A model generated the notes under the pieces. That model was not told the DNA's origin. It ran no database searches and worked only from the letters and a program-made list of their open reading frames with translations. From contig JANLGA010000029.1 of the NCBI GenBank assembly GCA_024653225.1, positions 1-9,894 on the forward strand: a DNA stretch of 9,894 nucleotides. The letters are read 5' to 3'. Positions 1 through 6,676 of the stretch are shown here, piece after piece. This DNA is from Bacillota bacterium. Its GTDB lineage: Bacteria > Bacillota > Sulfobacillia > JABLXB01. Both the position numbers and the translations under genes were made by a program. Every line of letters starts with the position of its first letter. Position 1 is the stretch's first letter.

Positions 1-108
1 ACCCGTCAAACCTGATGGAAAAAAGAGCCGGTACAGCCCCCGCGTTAAGTTCTTTGCGGAGTCTCCCAACTCCTTTATGAAGCGGTTTATGAAGCGGTTG
101 ACCTCTCC
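1..108 (-). other. Open frame running off the window edge, possible start of a downstream gene
   Basis: After a TAG at 111-109, one minus-strand frame stays open for 36 codons to the window edge. It runs through the end of the VWA gene and the 86 bases beyond it. Its translation contains NRFINRFIKELGDSAKN and then GLYRLFFPSG, which reads like plausible protein. There is no ATG or GTG in frame. The only usual start is a TTG directly abutting an AAAGGAG sequence, which is too close to be a normal binding site. A run of six T (minus strand, 24-19) follows GC-rich sequence, but I find no good stem for a terminator. I do not recognise a family. It could be the beginning of a downstream gene or noncoding 3' sequence. 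Confidence 0.25.
74..97. repeat. Perfect 12-bp tandem duplication across the VWA gene stop codon
   Basis: The unit TTTATGAAGCGG occurs twice back to back (74-85 and 86-97). On the coding (minus) strand each copy reads as the codons for Thr-Ala-Ser followed by TAA. The VWA gene therefore ends in one copy, and a second in-frame TAS-stop follows immediately. Twelve bases is a whole number of codons, so the duplication leaves the protein unchanged and adds a second stop. Confidence 0.85.
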
Positions 109-1781
109 CTATGCGCGATCGTCGCGAGGGCCTCCCTGTCGAGCTCGTCCACGATGTACAGCGTGCCCCCGGCCTTCCTCGCCAGGCTGTCGAGGAACGA
201 CTTGTTGGGTTCCAAGCCGACGCACCCGAACCTCACTTTCATAGCCGGTATGCTCTCCGCGGCCTGGAGGGCGTCGTCAATCGGATTCAGCGTCCACTTC
301 GGCACCGTCGGGATGCCGTCGGTGATCAGCAACATGAGTGGGTTTTTCACCCTGGACGCCTTTATGTAGTCGAGGCAACCGATTATGCCTTCCGCCAGCG
401 GGGTCAGGCCGAGCGGCTGTATGCGGAGGACGCCGCTTTCTATCCTCTGGTACGCCCTCGTGTAGGGCACGTGGACCTTGACGGAAGACTCCTGGAACAC
501 GACCACGGCCACCTTATCTCTCGTCGCCAGAAGGAGGTGCCGCGCCAGGTACTTGGCCGCTTGTATGCGCCTGCCGGCCATGCTCGCGCTCGCATCAATG
601 AGCAGGCAGACGTCCACCGGGTTCGAGCGAAGCCTCTTTTCGAGGACGATGTCCTCCGCGGAAATGCCGACGGCCCCACCGCCCGAGGCAAACGCCCTCC
701 TGCAGGCGTTGAGCACCGTCTCGGGGATCGCGATATTCGAGAGCCACTCGTCCTTCTCCGGCGGCGCGAGCTTCCGCTTGACCTTGCCGCCGCACTTGCG
801 CGACGCGTTGGTCGAGTACGTCGTCTTGTCCTTGGGCGTCGCTATGGCGGGGATCCTCCGGATCAGCCGCCGGAAATGCATCTCGATCTCCCGCCGGTGC
901 AGACGGAAGAAGTTGCGGAGCCTCCACCCTTCGGGGGTGAGCGTCGCCCTCCAACCGTCGCGCCTCGCGAGCCCCTTGTTCACGAGGATGTCTATGATCT
1001 CCGAGGGGTTGGCGTTCTTCCGCGCCAGCGAGGTCATCAGGTGGTGCAGGTCCGAATCCTCGGCCAGGTATTCGAGCACTTCCGACACCTCCTCCACGCT
1101 GCCGAGGTCATCGGAGAGCTCCATCGCCTTCTGGAGGTCGGACTGCTGCTCCAAAGGGCCCTCGCCCTGCGGTGGGGCCTCGCCCTGCAGCATCGAGTCG
1201 GAAAAGGACTGGTACGGTGACATGTCCGCACGGCCCCTTCCGCCCCTTCTCTCGTGGAGTACCCTCTCGACCCTCCTGATCTCGTACCCCTGCGCTTGCA
1301 CCTCCGATTCCACGGCGGCCACGATGGAGAAAACGAGGGGAAGGTCGGAATCCCCGAGAAGCGCAGCCACGTGGACGTGGTTCAAGTGCGCCCTGCGAAG
1401 CGACTGTTTGTCGCCGTAGCTGAGGGAGCCCGTTATCCGCCCGCCTCCCGTGGCCGTCTGTACGTCAACGTAATCCGAGAGCCCCCGCCACCGGGGGTCC
1501 TCCTCGAACACACCCCGTATGGCCTTTGCGACGAGGCAATGGTTGACCTCCGCGACCTCGTGGAAGACGTCCATGTGGACCACTTCGCCGGGGGTGCGCC
1601 TGCGGTAGAACACCTCCCCCGCGTCGGCGCCCGTTATGACCCGGATGTCCTCCGGGGCTCTCGGGTCCACGGCGTGGATCTTCCGCGAAACGACGGCGGT
1701 CTCACCCACACGGGCGCCGTTGTCTCCGTGGAATATCGCCGCAAGGTAGTTTCCGAGCAGCTCGGCCTGCTCGAACCTCAC
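87..1781 (-). CDS. VWA-domain protein, ChlD-like partner of the AAA+ ATPase
   Basis: This 564-residue protein has a C-terminal von Willebrand A domain (about 388-555). The metal-dependent adhesion site is intact: DASAS at 396-400, a Thr in LGLTP at 460 and TDG at 487-489. This matches the ChlD/COG1240 type of VWA protein that works with a ChlI/MoxR-like ATPase. Unlike classical ChlD it has no N-terminal AAA domain. Residues 1-180 are of unknown type, about 199-215 are Gln/Glu/Gly/Pro-rich, and about 255-300 look like a winged helix (NKGLARRDG, LTPEG). No signal peptide or membrane span is visible, so it is probably cytoplasmic. The GTG start overlaps the ATPase stop in GTGA, so translation is probably coupled; only a weak, distant GGGAG lies upstream. 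The substrate is unknown. Domain call is strong, exact role is inferred. Confidence 0.88.
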   Translation of the reverse strand: MRFEQAELLGNYLAAIFHGDNGARVGETAVVSRKIHAVDPRAPEDIRVITGADAGEVFYRRRTPGEVVHMDVFHEVAEVNHCLVAKAIRGVFEEDPRWRGLSDYVDVQTATGGGRITGSLSYGDKQSLRRAHLNHVHVAALLGDSDLPLVFSIVAAVESEVQAQGYEIRRVERVLHERRGGRGRADMSPYQSFSDSMLQGEAPPQGEGPLEQQSDLQKAMELSDDLGSVEEVSEVLEYLAEDSDLHHLMTSLARKNANPSEIIDILVNKGLARRDGWRATLTPEGWRLRNFFRLHRREIEMHFRRLIRRIPAIATPKDKTTYSTNASRKCGGKVKRKLAPPEKDEWLSNIAIPETVLNACRRAFASGGGAVGISAEDIVLEKRLRSNPVDVCLLIDASASMAGRRIQAAKYLARHLLLATRDKVAVVVFQESSVKVHVPYTRAYQRIESGVLRIQPLGLTPLAEGIIGCLDYIKASRVKNPLMLLITDGIPTVPKWTLNPIDDALQAAESIPAMKVRFGCVGLEPNKSFLDSLARKAGGTLYIVDELDREALATIAHRERSTAS

Positions 1782-3193
1782 TGCAGGTCTTCTCCCGTCT
1801 TGATCAGCTCTCGCGGCGACAGGCGGATTATGGGCACCGCCCGCGCCCTCGGCGCCGCTATCTCGACGTCGAGGGGGTTCGCCCAGGGTCTTCCCCCGCC
1901 GCCCGAGTCCCCGCCGCCCGAACCCGCGCCCGCGGCCCCCTGCGTCCGCGACCCGGCCCCTCCCGGTCTCCCATGGTGGGGGAAGCCCGTGGCCCCGGAT
2001 GCGTCATCGGGCGCGTGATGACGCATCAGCGTCTCTCTCAGGCGTGAGAACAGGCGATCCACCGCCCCTTGCGCGTCCTGCGGGGAGCCGCCCGGTGCGA
2101 CCTGGTCACCCTGTCCCGCCCGACCCCCGCTCTCGCCCGAGGGCGGCGGCGACTGCCGCAGCCTCGACGGCTCCCTGGCGGACGAGCGTTCCGTGAGGTA
2201 CTTCAGGATCTGCGCCATGGTGGAGACGCTCACCCGGTGGTGCAGCGCCAGCGGCACGACCCCGATCAGGTCGTTCAGCCCCGCCTCTCTGCGCATGTCC
2301 AGTGCCGCCGCCACCCTGGATCCGTGCTGGAGCGCCTCCACGGACCTGAGGCTTTCGAGCGCGAAATCAACGTATAGCCCGGCTATTATCTCCTGTAGCC
2401 ACGCCGGTACCGTCACCTCTTCCACGAGCCGGGACACCCTGGATAGGTAGTCGGGACCCTTCAGCGGTCCGTCCTTCGAGGATATCCCCGCGAAGATGGC
2501 CTTGACCACCTGGGGATTCGTCGGCCTGGACACGTTGGCGACAAAGTCGAACCGGTCGGCGAGCTGCCTCCTTATGTCCTCCAACGGTCCGGGGTCCTCG
2601 TCGGGGTTGGACGCCGCCCAGACCGAAACCCTCACCGGCAACTCGACGATCGGCAGTCCCGTCTCTTCAATCTGCACACGCCCGGGCTTCGTGCCCATTA
2701 CACTGAGGAGCGTGTCTGCGAGCTCCGGCGAGGTCTCCGCCAGCCTGTTGATCTCATCCACGAATATGAATCCCCTGTGCGCCTGGGGGATCGTCCCTGG
2801 CAAGATGGCGGCCTCGGGCGACGATCTGTCGGTAATGCGCTTGAGGTCTATGCTGCCGACCACCGTCCCCACCTTGGCCGAGTGCGATATCTCCAGGAAC
2901 GGCACCGGTATCTCTTCGGTGCCCAGGGCGGCGAGATCCCCCGGGTCCAGGCGCGAGTGCTCCGGGCAGTGGGGCCTCTCCGGGTCGCAGTTGTAGAGGC
3001 AACCCCTGACCCTGCGTATCGTCGGGAACACGGCCCTGGCCGAGCGGAGGATGGTGGTCTTGCCGGTGCCGCGAAGCCCCTCGACGTGCACGTGAAGGGG
3101 AAAGCCGTGGAGCGTCGACGCTATTGACATTTCTATGGCCTTGAAGAGACACTCGTTCCCCTCGTGCCGAACGAGGTCCACGAGCCGTCTCAT
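1778..3193 (-). CDS. ChlI/MoxR-like AAA+ ATPase (magnesium-chelatase subunit I type)
   Basis: This is the ATP-driven partner of the VWA protein, of the COG1239 magnesium-chelatase I type. Residue numbers count from an upstream in-frame ATG at 3199. Walker A is GLRGTGKT (41-48), Walker B is FIFVDE (144-149), sensor 1 is the Asn of WAASNP (198), and an Arg-finger-like LADRF lies at 213-217. Residues 67-81 hold Cys67, Cys71, His77, Cys78 and His81, where a metal or Fe-S site is possible. A Gly/Pro/Ser-rich region (about 341-440) ends the AAA module, followed by a short conserved-looking tail. I chose the ATG at 3193 because GGAGG at 3205-3201 then sits 7 bases upstream; from the ATG at 3199 it would be 1 base away. 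The gene overlaps the VWA gene by 4 bases. The substrate could be a metal/tetrapyrrole or a protein complex, and the window does not decide. Confidence 0.9.
   Translation of the reverse strand: MRRLVDLVRHEGNECLFKAIEMSIASTLHGFPLHVHVEGLRGTGKTTILRSARAVFPTIRRVRGCLYNCDPERPHCPEHSRLDPGDLAALGTEEIPVPFLEISHSAKVGTVVGSIDLKRITDRSSPEAAILPGTIPQAHRGFIFVDEINRLAETSPELADTLLSVMGTKPGRVQIEETGLPIVELPVRVSVWAASNPDEDPGPLEDIRRQLADRFDFVANVSRPTNPQVVKAIFAGISSKDGPLKGPDYLSRVSRLVEEVTVPAWLQEIIAGLYVDFALESLRSVEALQHGSRVAAALDMRREAGLNDLIGVVPLALHHRVSVSTMAQILKYLTERSSAREPSRLRQSPPPSGESGGRAGQGDQVAPGGSPQDAQGAVDRLFSRLRETLMRHHAPDDASGATGFPHHGRPGGAGSRTQGAAGAGSGGGDSGGGGRPWANPLDVEIAAPRARAVPIIRLSPRELIKTGEDLQ
1998..2027. repeat. Perfect 11-bp inverted repeat inside the AAA+ gene
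   Basis: GATGCGTCATC (1998-2008) and its exact reverse complement GATGACGCATC (2017-2027) flank an 8-base loop. In the ATPase mRNA this makes an 11-pair hairpin. It lies at the codons for about residues 391-401, just before the most glycine-rich part of the linker. It may slow ribosomes or simply be chance. Confidence 0.8.
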
Positions 3194-3228
3194 CCGCATC
3201 CCTCCGTCCCGGGCGTGCGTGGGGGTCG

Positions 3229-3252
3229 GTCACGCGCACGAGTGCGCGCGAC
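3229..3252. repeat. GC-rich inverted repeat in the AAA+ gene leader
   Basis: GTCACGCGCAC (3229-3239) and GTGCGCGCGAC (3242-3252) are complementary at 10 of 11 positions, with a 2-base centre. The repeat lies 36 bases upstream of the chosen ATPase start. It could act as a hairpin in the leader RNA or as an operator for a dimeric regulator. Neither role can be settled from sequence. Confidence 0.5.
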
Positions 3253-3261
3253 GTGCCCGTG

Positions 3262-3267
3262 ATTGTA
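3262..3267 (-). promoter_or_regulatory. Possible -10 element for the AAA+/VWA operon
   Basis: TACAAT on the minus strand is one mismatch from the sigma-A -10 consensus. It sits between the secDF hairpin and the ATPase gene, where a promoter is expected. No good -35 is present: the nearest is TTGGGG, 19 bases upstream. If used, the leader would be about 60 bases and would include the inverted repeat at 3229-3252. Confidence 0.28.
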
Positions 3268-3292
3268 GTCTGCTCAATTTGGAAATCCCCAA

Positions 3293-3334
3293 TGACAAGG
3301 GGCGAGGCTGCCGAAGCAGCCCCGCCCCTTGTCA
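3293..3334 (-). terminator. Strong UUCG-capped hairpin after secF
   Basis: A 19-pair stem encloses a UUCG tetraloop closed by C-G when read on the minus strand. The single non-Watson-Crick pair is G-U on the minus-strand RNA but A-C on the plus-strand RNA, so the structure suits minus-strand transcripts. It lies 30 bases past the secF stop. Only a poor T tract follows (TTGGGGATTTCC), so it may act as a terminator, as a 3' stabiliser against exonucleases, or both. Confidence 0.7.
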
Positions 3335-3364
3335 GAAACGGCCCTATACCTGCTCTCTTGCCCG

Positions 3365-4273
3365 CTACGCGGTCTTGAGCCCGGGTTTTCCCCGCCTTTC
3401 CCTATTCTTCCACAACACCCAGAGCGGGCTCGCGATGAATATCGAGGAATAGGTGCCCGCGGTGATGCCGACGAGCAGGGCAACGGCGAATTCCCTTATC
3501 GTGGGACCGCCGAATACGAGGACGGCAACCACGGCGAGGAGCGTGGTGAGAGCGGTGTTGATTGACCTCATGAGCGTCTCGGAGATGCTGAGGTTGACGA
3601 CGGAAGCGAGATCCCTGGTCCGCGCCGACTTCACGTTTTCCCGGATCCTGTCGTAGACGACTATGGTGTCGTTGACCGAGTATCCGATCACGGTCAGCAG
3701 CGCCGCCGCGAACGGGCTGTTCACCTCCATGCCCAGGATCGAGACCACCCCGACCGTGACCAGGACGTCGTGCAGCAGGGCGACTACCGCCGCCACGGCG
3801 AACTTGAACTCGAATCTCAGGGTGATGTACCCGACCATCCCCAGGTTGGCTATGACGAGGGCGAGCAGCGCCTTGCGCGCCAGTTCCTTGCCAATCACGG
3901 CGTTAACCTCGTCAATGCGCCGGACCTGGTATGGGCCGAGCTCCTCCTTCATGGAATCGAACAGCGCCTGCCTCTGTTCGGCGGTGAACGCCTTCGTCCT
4001 TATCAGGGCGACGCGGCCGTCGGTCCCGACCTTCTGTACCATGCTCCCGGCAAAGCCGTTCGCTTCCAGGACGCGGCTGATCTGGCTCGTCGAAGGCCGG
4101 CCCTGGAATTCGATCTCGGTCAGCATCCCGCCCGTGAAGTCTATCCCCATCCGCAGGCCGGCGCCCGGGGCCAGCAGGAACGCCAGCCCGACGGCGATCA
4201 CGGCGGCCGAAGCGCAGAACCATATCTTCCAGCGACCCACGAAATCGAACAACGGCCGGACCTCCCCGCTCAT
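3365..4273 (-). CDS. secF: SecF, protein translocase accessory subunit
   Basis: SecF works with SecD beside SecYEG and uses the proton-motive force to help pull secreted proteins across the membrane. Counting from the TTG at 4279, a first membrane span lies at about 18-37, the family motif GIDFTGG at 45-51, the periplasmic domain to about 130, and five further spans at about 138-290. The signature GYSVNDTIVVYDRIRE is at 199-214, and the protein ends in a short basic tail. Length (302-304) is normal. I prefer the ATG at 4273 over the TTG at 4279, which lies inside a tandem repeat. No good ribosome binding site precedes either, and the secD stop is 17 bases upstream of the ATG, so reinitiation after secD is likely. 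Confidence 0.96.
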   Translation of the reverse strand: MSGEVRPLFDFVGRWKIWFCASAAVIAVGLAFLLAPGAGLRMGIDFTGGMLTEIEFQGRPSTSQISRVLEANGFAGSMVQKVGTDGRVALIRTKAFTAEQRQALFDSMKEELGPYQVRRIDEVNAVIGKELARKALLALVIANLGMVGYITLRFEFKFAVAAVVALLHDVLVTVGVVSILGMEVNSPFAAALLTVIGYSVNDTIVVYDRIRENVKSARTRDLASVVNLSISETLMRSINTALTTLLAVVAVLVFGGPTIREFAVALLVGITAGTYSSIFIASPLWVLWKNRERRGKPGLKTA

Positions 4274-4274
4274 T

Positions 4275-4304
4275 CTCAACAGCCGAAGACTCAGTAGCCG
4301 AAGA
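4275..4304. repeat. 15-bp imperfect tandem duplication across the secD stop codon
   Basis: On the coding strand TCTTCGGCTACTGAG is followed directly by TCTTCGGCTGTTGAG, with 13 of 15 bases identical. The first copy encodes the last residues of SecD and its TGA. The second forms the spacer before secF. Without the extra copy, the secD stop would lie only 2 bases from the secF ATG. Confidence 0.75.
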
Positions 4305-5589
4305 ACATGGTCCTCCCCCGGTGCAGGCCGGAGTTGACCACTGAAACCAGCAAGAACCTCGTGAACACTATCGCCGTCAGCATGCTCGACAGTATGCCGA
4401 CGGACAGCGTGACCGCGAAACCCCTGATCGGGCCGGTGCCGAAATACATGAGCACTCCCGCCGCGATCAAGGTGGTTACATTGGAATCAACTATCGCGGT
4501 GAGCGCGTTCCTGAAGCCCGATACGATCGCGGACCTGAGAGTATGTCCCGCCCTGAGCTCCTCCTTGCACCGCTCGAATATGATGACGTTGGCGTCCACC
4601 GCCATTCCGACGGAGAGTATGATCCCGGCGATGCCGGGAAGAGTGAGGGTCGCCTTGAGCAGCACAAGGGCTCCGACCGTCAGGAACAAGTACACTGCCA
4701 GGGCGAAGTCCGCCACCAAGCCCGGGAACCGGTAGTAAAGCAACATGTACGACGCGACGGCGGCGATCCCGACCCCCGCCGCCCTCCACGACCTCGCCAC
4801 GGAGTCTGTGCCGAGGGTCGCGCTCACCGACCTGTTCTCCATGACCTGGAGGTTGACGGGGAGCGCGCCCGAGTTGAGCTGGACGGACAGGTGGTACGCG
4901 TCTTGGATGTCGTCGTATCCCGTGATCTCGGCCTCGCCACTGGGTATCGGCTCGTTGACAACCGGGGCGGATATCACCGTTTTGTCGAGCAGGATGAATA
5001 TTTGCTTGCCGACGCTCCTGGCCGTGGCTTCTGCGAATTTTCGGGCGCCTTCGGCGTTGAACTCAAGAAGCACTACCGCCTTCCCGTCGTTGCGGGCGCC
5101 GACGTCCGCCTTCTTAAGGTCCTTGCCCGTGACGATCACCCTGCCCTGGTCGTCCAGGAACTCGAGCAGGGCGGTCCTGCCTATGACCTCTATCGCCTCG
5201 TTCGGGTCCTCGATCCCGGGGATCTCTATTATAATCCTGTTCCCGGACCTCTGGATGTACGGCTCCTTCACGCCCAGGGCGTCCACACGGCGGCGGACGA
5301 TCTCGAGGGCGCCCTGCATGCTCTGCTCCGTGACGGGCGCTTCCGGGGTGGGCACCGCTTCGAGGACGACGTGCACCCCGCCGGCGAGGTCGAGACCCCT
5401 CGGGAGCATCCCGACGAGCGGCCTGACGCCGGTGAAATAATACCCGGCGACGATCCCCAACACCAGGACCACCGCCAGGTGCACCCTCGCCCGCGACTTG
5501 ACTGGCAGCCGGTTTGCCGTCACCCAGTACGCCGCCGCGACGGCGCAGCCGAGCACGACCAGCAACCCCACGCGTATCGAGCCGGACAT
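4291..5589 (-). CDS. secD: SecD, protein translocase accessory subunit
   Basis: SecD forms the SecDF complex that drives late protein translocation using the proton gradient. The P1-entry motif GLDLAGG is at 65-71, followed by the P1 domain and the six-helix core region (about 267-420), with GMAVDANVIIFER at 328-340 including its Asp332. Length is 432 residues from the chosen start. That ATG (5589) has GAGGGGG 7 bases upstream and a consensus promoter about 36 bases before it. An earlier in-frame TTG at 5661 lies in the -35 box and cannot be the start. An oddity is the N-terminus, which has two hydrophobic stretches (about 7-24 and 36-53, separated by KSRAR) where typical SecD has one. Confidence 0.96.
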   Translation of the reverse strand: MSGSIRVGLLVVLGCAVAAAYWVTANRLPVKSRARVHLAVVLVLGIVAGYYFTGVRPLVGMLPRGLDLAGGVHVVLEAVPTPEAPVTEQSMQGALEIVRRRVDALGVKEPYIQRSGNRIIIEIPGIEDPNEAIEVIGRTALLEFLDDQGRVIVTGKDLKKADVGARNDGKAVVLLEFNAEGARKFAEATARSVGKQIFILLDKTVISAPVVNEPIPSGEAEITGYDDIQDAYHLSVQLNSGALPVNLQVMENRSVSATLGTDSVARSWRAAGVGIAAVASYMLLYYRFPGLVADFALAVYLFLTVGALVLLKATLTLPGIAGIILSVGMAVDANVIIFERCKEELRAGHTLRSAIVSGFRNALTAIVDSNVTTLIAAGVLMYFGTGPIRGFAVTLSVGILSSMLTAIVFTRFLLVSVVNSGLHRGRTMFFGY

Positions 5590-5596
5590 GCGCGTT

Positions 5597-5603
5597 CCCC
5601 CTC
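5597..5603 (-). promoter_or_regulatory. Ribosome binding site that fixes the secD start
   Basis: GAGGGGG on the minus strand lies 7 bases before the ATG at 5589. It selects this start over the TTG at 5661, which would add 24 residues. Confidence 0.8.
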
Positions 5604-5631
5604 GGATTCGTCGCCCGAAATGCCTTTTTGG

Positions 5632-5661
5632 ATTATAACCATCGGCGCTCGGGCTTGTCAA
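5632..5661 (-). promoter_or_regulatory. Full-consensus sigma-A promoter for secDF
   Basis: On the minus strand TTGACA (5661-5656) is followed after 18 bases by TATAAT (5637-5632). Both hexamers match the consensus perfectly. Transcription should begin near 5625, giving a 36-base leader. The promoter begins 15 bases after the stop of the P-loop/HD gene, so secDF can be expressed independently of the upstream signalling cassette. Confidence 0.88.
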
Positions 5662-5676
5662 CGAAGCCCTCGGGAC

Positions 5677-6669
5677 TCAGAGCAACCGGACCTCGTTGAT
5701 GGACAGCTCGAAATCGCACCCGAGGTAGGACGCCGCCCTCCGGCACATCACCATCCTCGTGAGGAATATCTCGAAGTAGTCCATGACCGGCGATATCTTG
5801 GTGTCGATCTTCAGCTCCAACGTTATAGCCTTCCGGCCGTCGTCAACCCTCAGGAAAGAGTGCTCCACCGCGTAGTTCACCCTGTCGTGGATGTCGAAGG
5901 CCGCTTGGTCGGGGTTCCTCACCCTGGTTCGGTGCACGTCGGACTTGTCCCCCAGAATCAGGGCCGCCGACACGTTGTTCACTGGATACCCCGATTCCTC
6001 GGGGTCGTGGCTTCCGATTGCCCCGACGACGGTGGCGATCTCGTCGGGGGGCATGCCTAGCTCCCTGAGCACCGTGAACGCCATGACCGCTCCGGTCTGC
6101 CCGTGCGACCACCGGCTGACGATGTTGCCGATGTCGTGCAGGTACCCGGCGATGGCGGCGAGCTCCGCCTCGCGCTGGGGGAAGCCGAGCCGCGCCAGCA
6201 CGTTGTGGGCGATGTTTGCCACCAGGCTCGCGTGCCTCGGGCCGTGCTCGGTGTAGTCGTTGCCACGGTTGATGTACGTCTCGACCTCCGGCACTTTCTT
6301 CACTGCTTCGAGTGTCACGGGAGGCATGTTCCCATCCCCACCTTTCGCCTTTTCTATTGCGGTCACGACGGCCGCCAGCACCGCTTCCGGGGTCATCCCG
6401 TCGGTACGGAGGTACAGGTCGCAGTGCGCCCTCGCGTCCTCGAGCCGGCGCCGTTGCTCCTCCATGTGTTTCGGCCCCCACGGGACCGCCCTCCGCGCGG
6501 TCGCCGTCTCGTACGAACAGTCCAGAAAATCGGGCCTGCGGAGCGCCCACATCCTCGGCACCGACGAATGCTCTTGCGCGACGTGGTACGCCCGGTACCC
6601 CATCGCCTTGAGGGAATTCACCAGCGTTGTCTTACCGGAGGTGCATACGCCCACGACGGCGATATTCAT
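5677..6669 (-). CDS. P-loop NTPase fused to an HD-superfamily phosphohydrolase
   Basis: This 330-residue protein has two parts. Residues 1 to about 108 form a small P-loop domain with Walker A GVCTSGKT (7-14). Residues from about 118 carry an HD phosphohydrolase of the COG2316-like predicted type: His142, His146, HDIGN at 178-182, His189, His221-Asp222 and Asp241/Asp244 are candidate metal ligands. No membrane span is seen. The substrate is unknown; nucleotides or phosphorylated small molecules are usual for HD enzymes. The ATG has AGGA overlapping the stop of the phosphatase gene 7 bases upstream, so it is probably the last gene of that operon. Met115 at the junction has AGGTGG 10 bases before it and might start a separate HD protein. 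In the P-loop domain the strand before LDCSYET looks short. Confidence 0.85.
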   Translation of the reverse strand: MNIAVVGVCTSGKTTLVNSLKAMGYRAYHVAQEHSSVPRMWALRRPDFLDCSYETATARRAVPWGPKHMEEQRRRLEDARAHCDLYLRTDGMTPEAVLAAVVTAIEKAKGGDGNMPPVTLEAVKKVPEVETYINRGNDYTEHGPRHASLVANIAHNVLARLGFPQREAELAAIAGYLHDIGNIVSRWSHGQTGAVMAFTVLRELGMPPDEIATVVGAIGSHDPEESGYPVNNVSAALILGDKSDVHRTRVRNPDQAAFDIHDRVNYAVEHSFLRVDDGRKAITLELKIDTKISPVMDYFEIFLTRMVMCRRAASYLGCDFELSINEVRLL

Positions 6670-6676
6670 GGCGGTC

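Noticed and set aside
15..60. Rho-independent terminator after the VWA gene
   Set aside because: There is a run of six T on the minus strand, but the GC-rich sequence before it forms only a short mismatched stem.
111..1419. Plus-strand open frames of 313 and 369 codons opposite the VWA gene
   Set aside because: They are antisense shadows of a gene with an intact MIDAS motif, with no sensible protein composition.
3280..3290. GGAAATCCCC sequence as a binding site
   Set aside because: It is a short half-palindrome beside the hairpin; nothing bacterial is known to me that would recognise it.
5590..5661. A 24-residue longer SecD N-terminus starting at TTG 5661
   Set aside because: That TTG is the first half of the perfect -35 hexamer, and a good ribosome binding site precedes the ATG at 5589.
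4543..6060. Long plus-strand open frame of 505 codons
   Set aside because: It lies opposite secD and the P-loop/HD gene. It has the Arg/Gly/His-rich, motif-free composition of an antisense shadow in GC-rich DNA.
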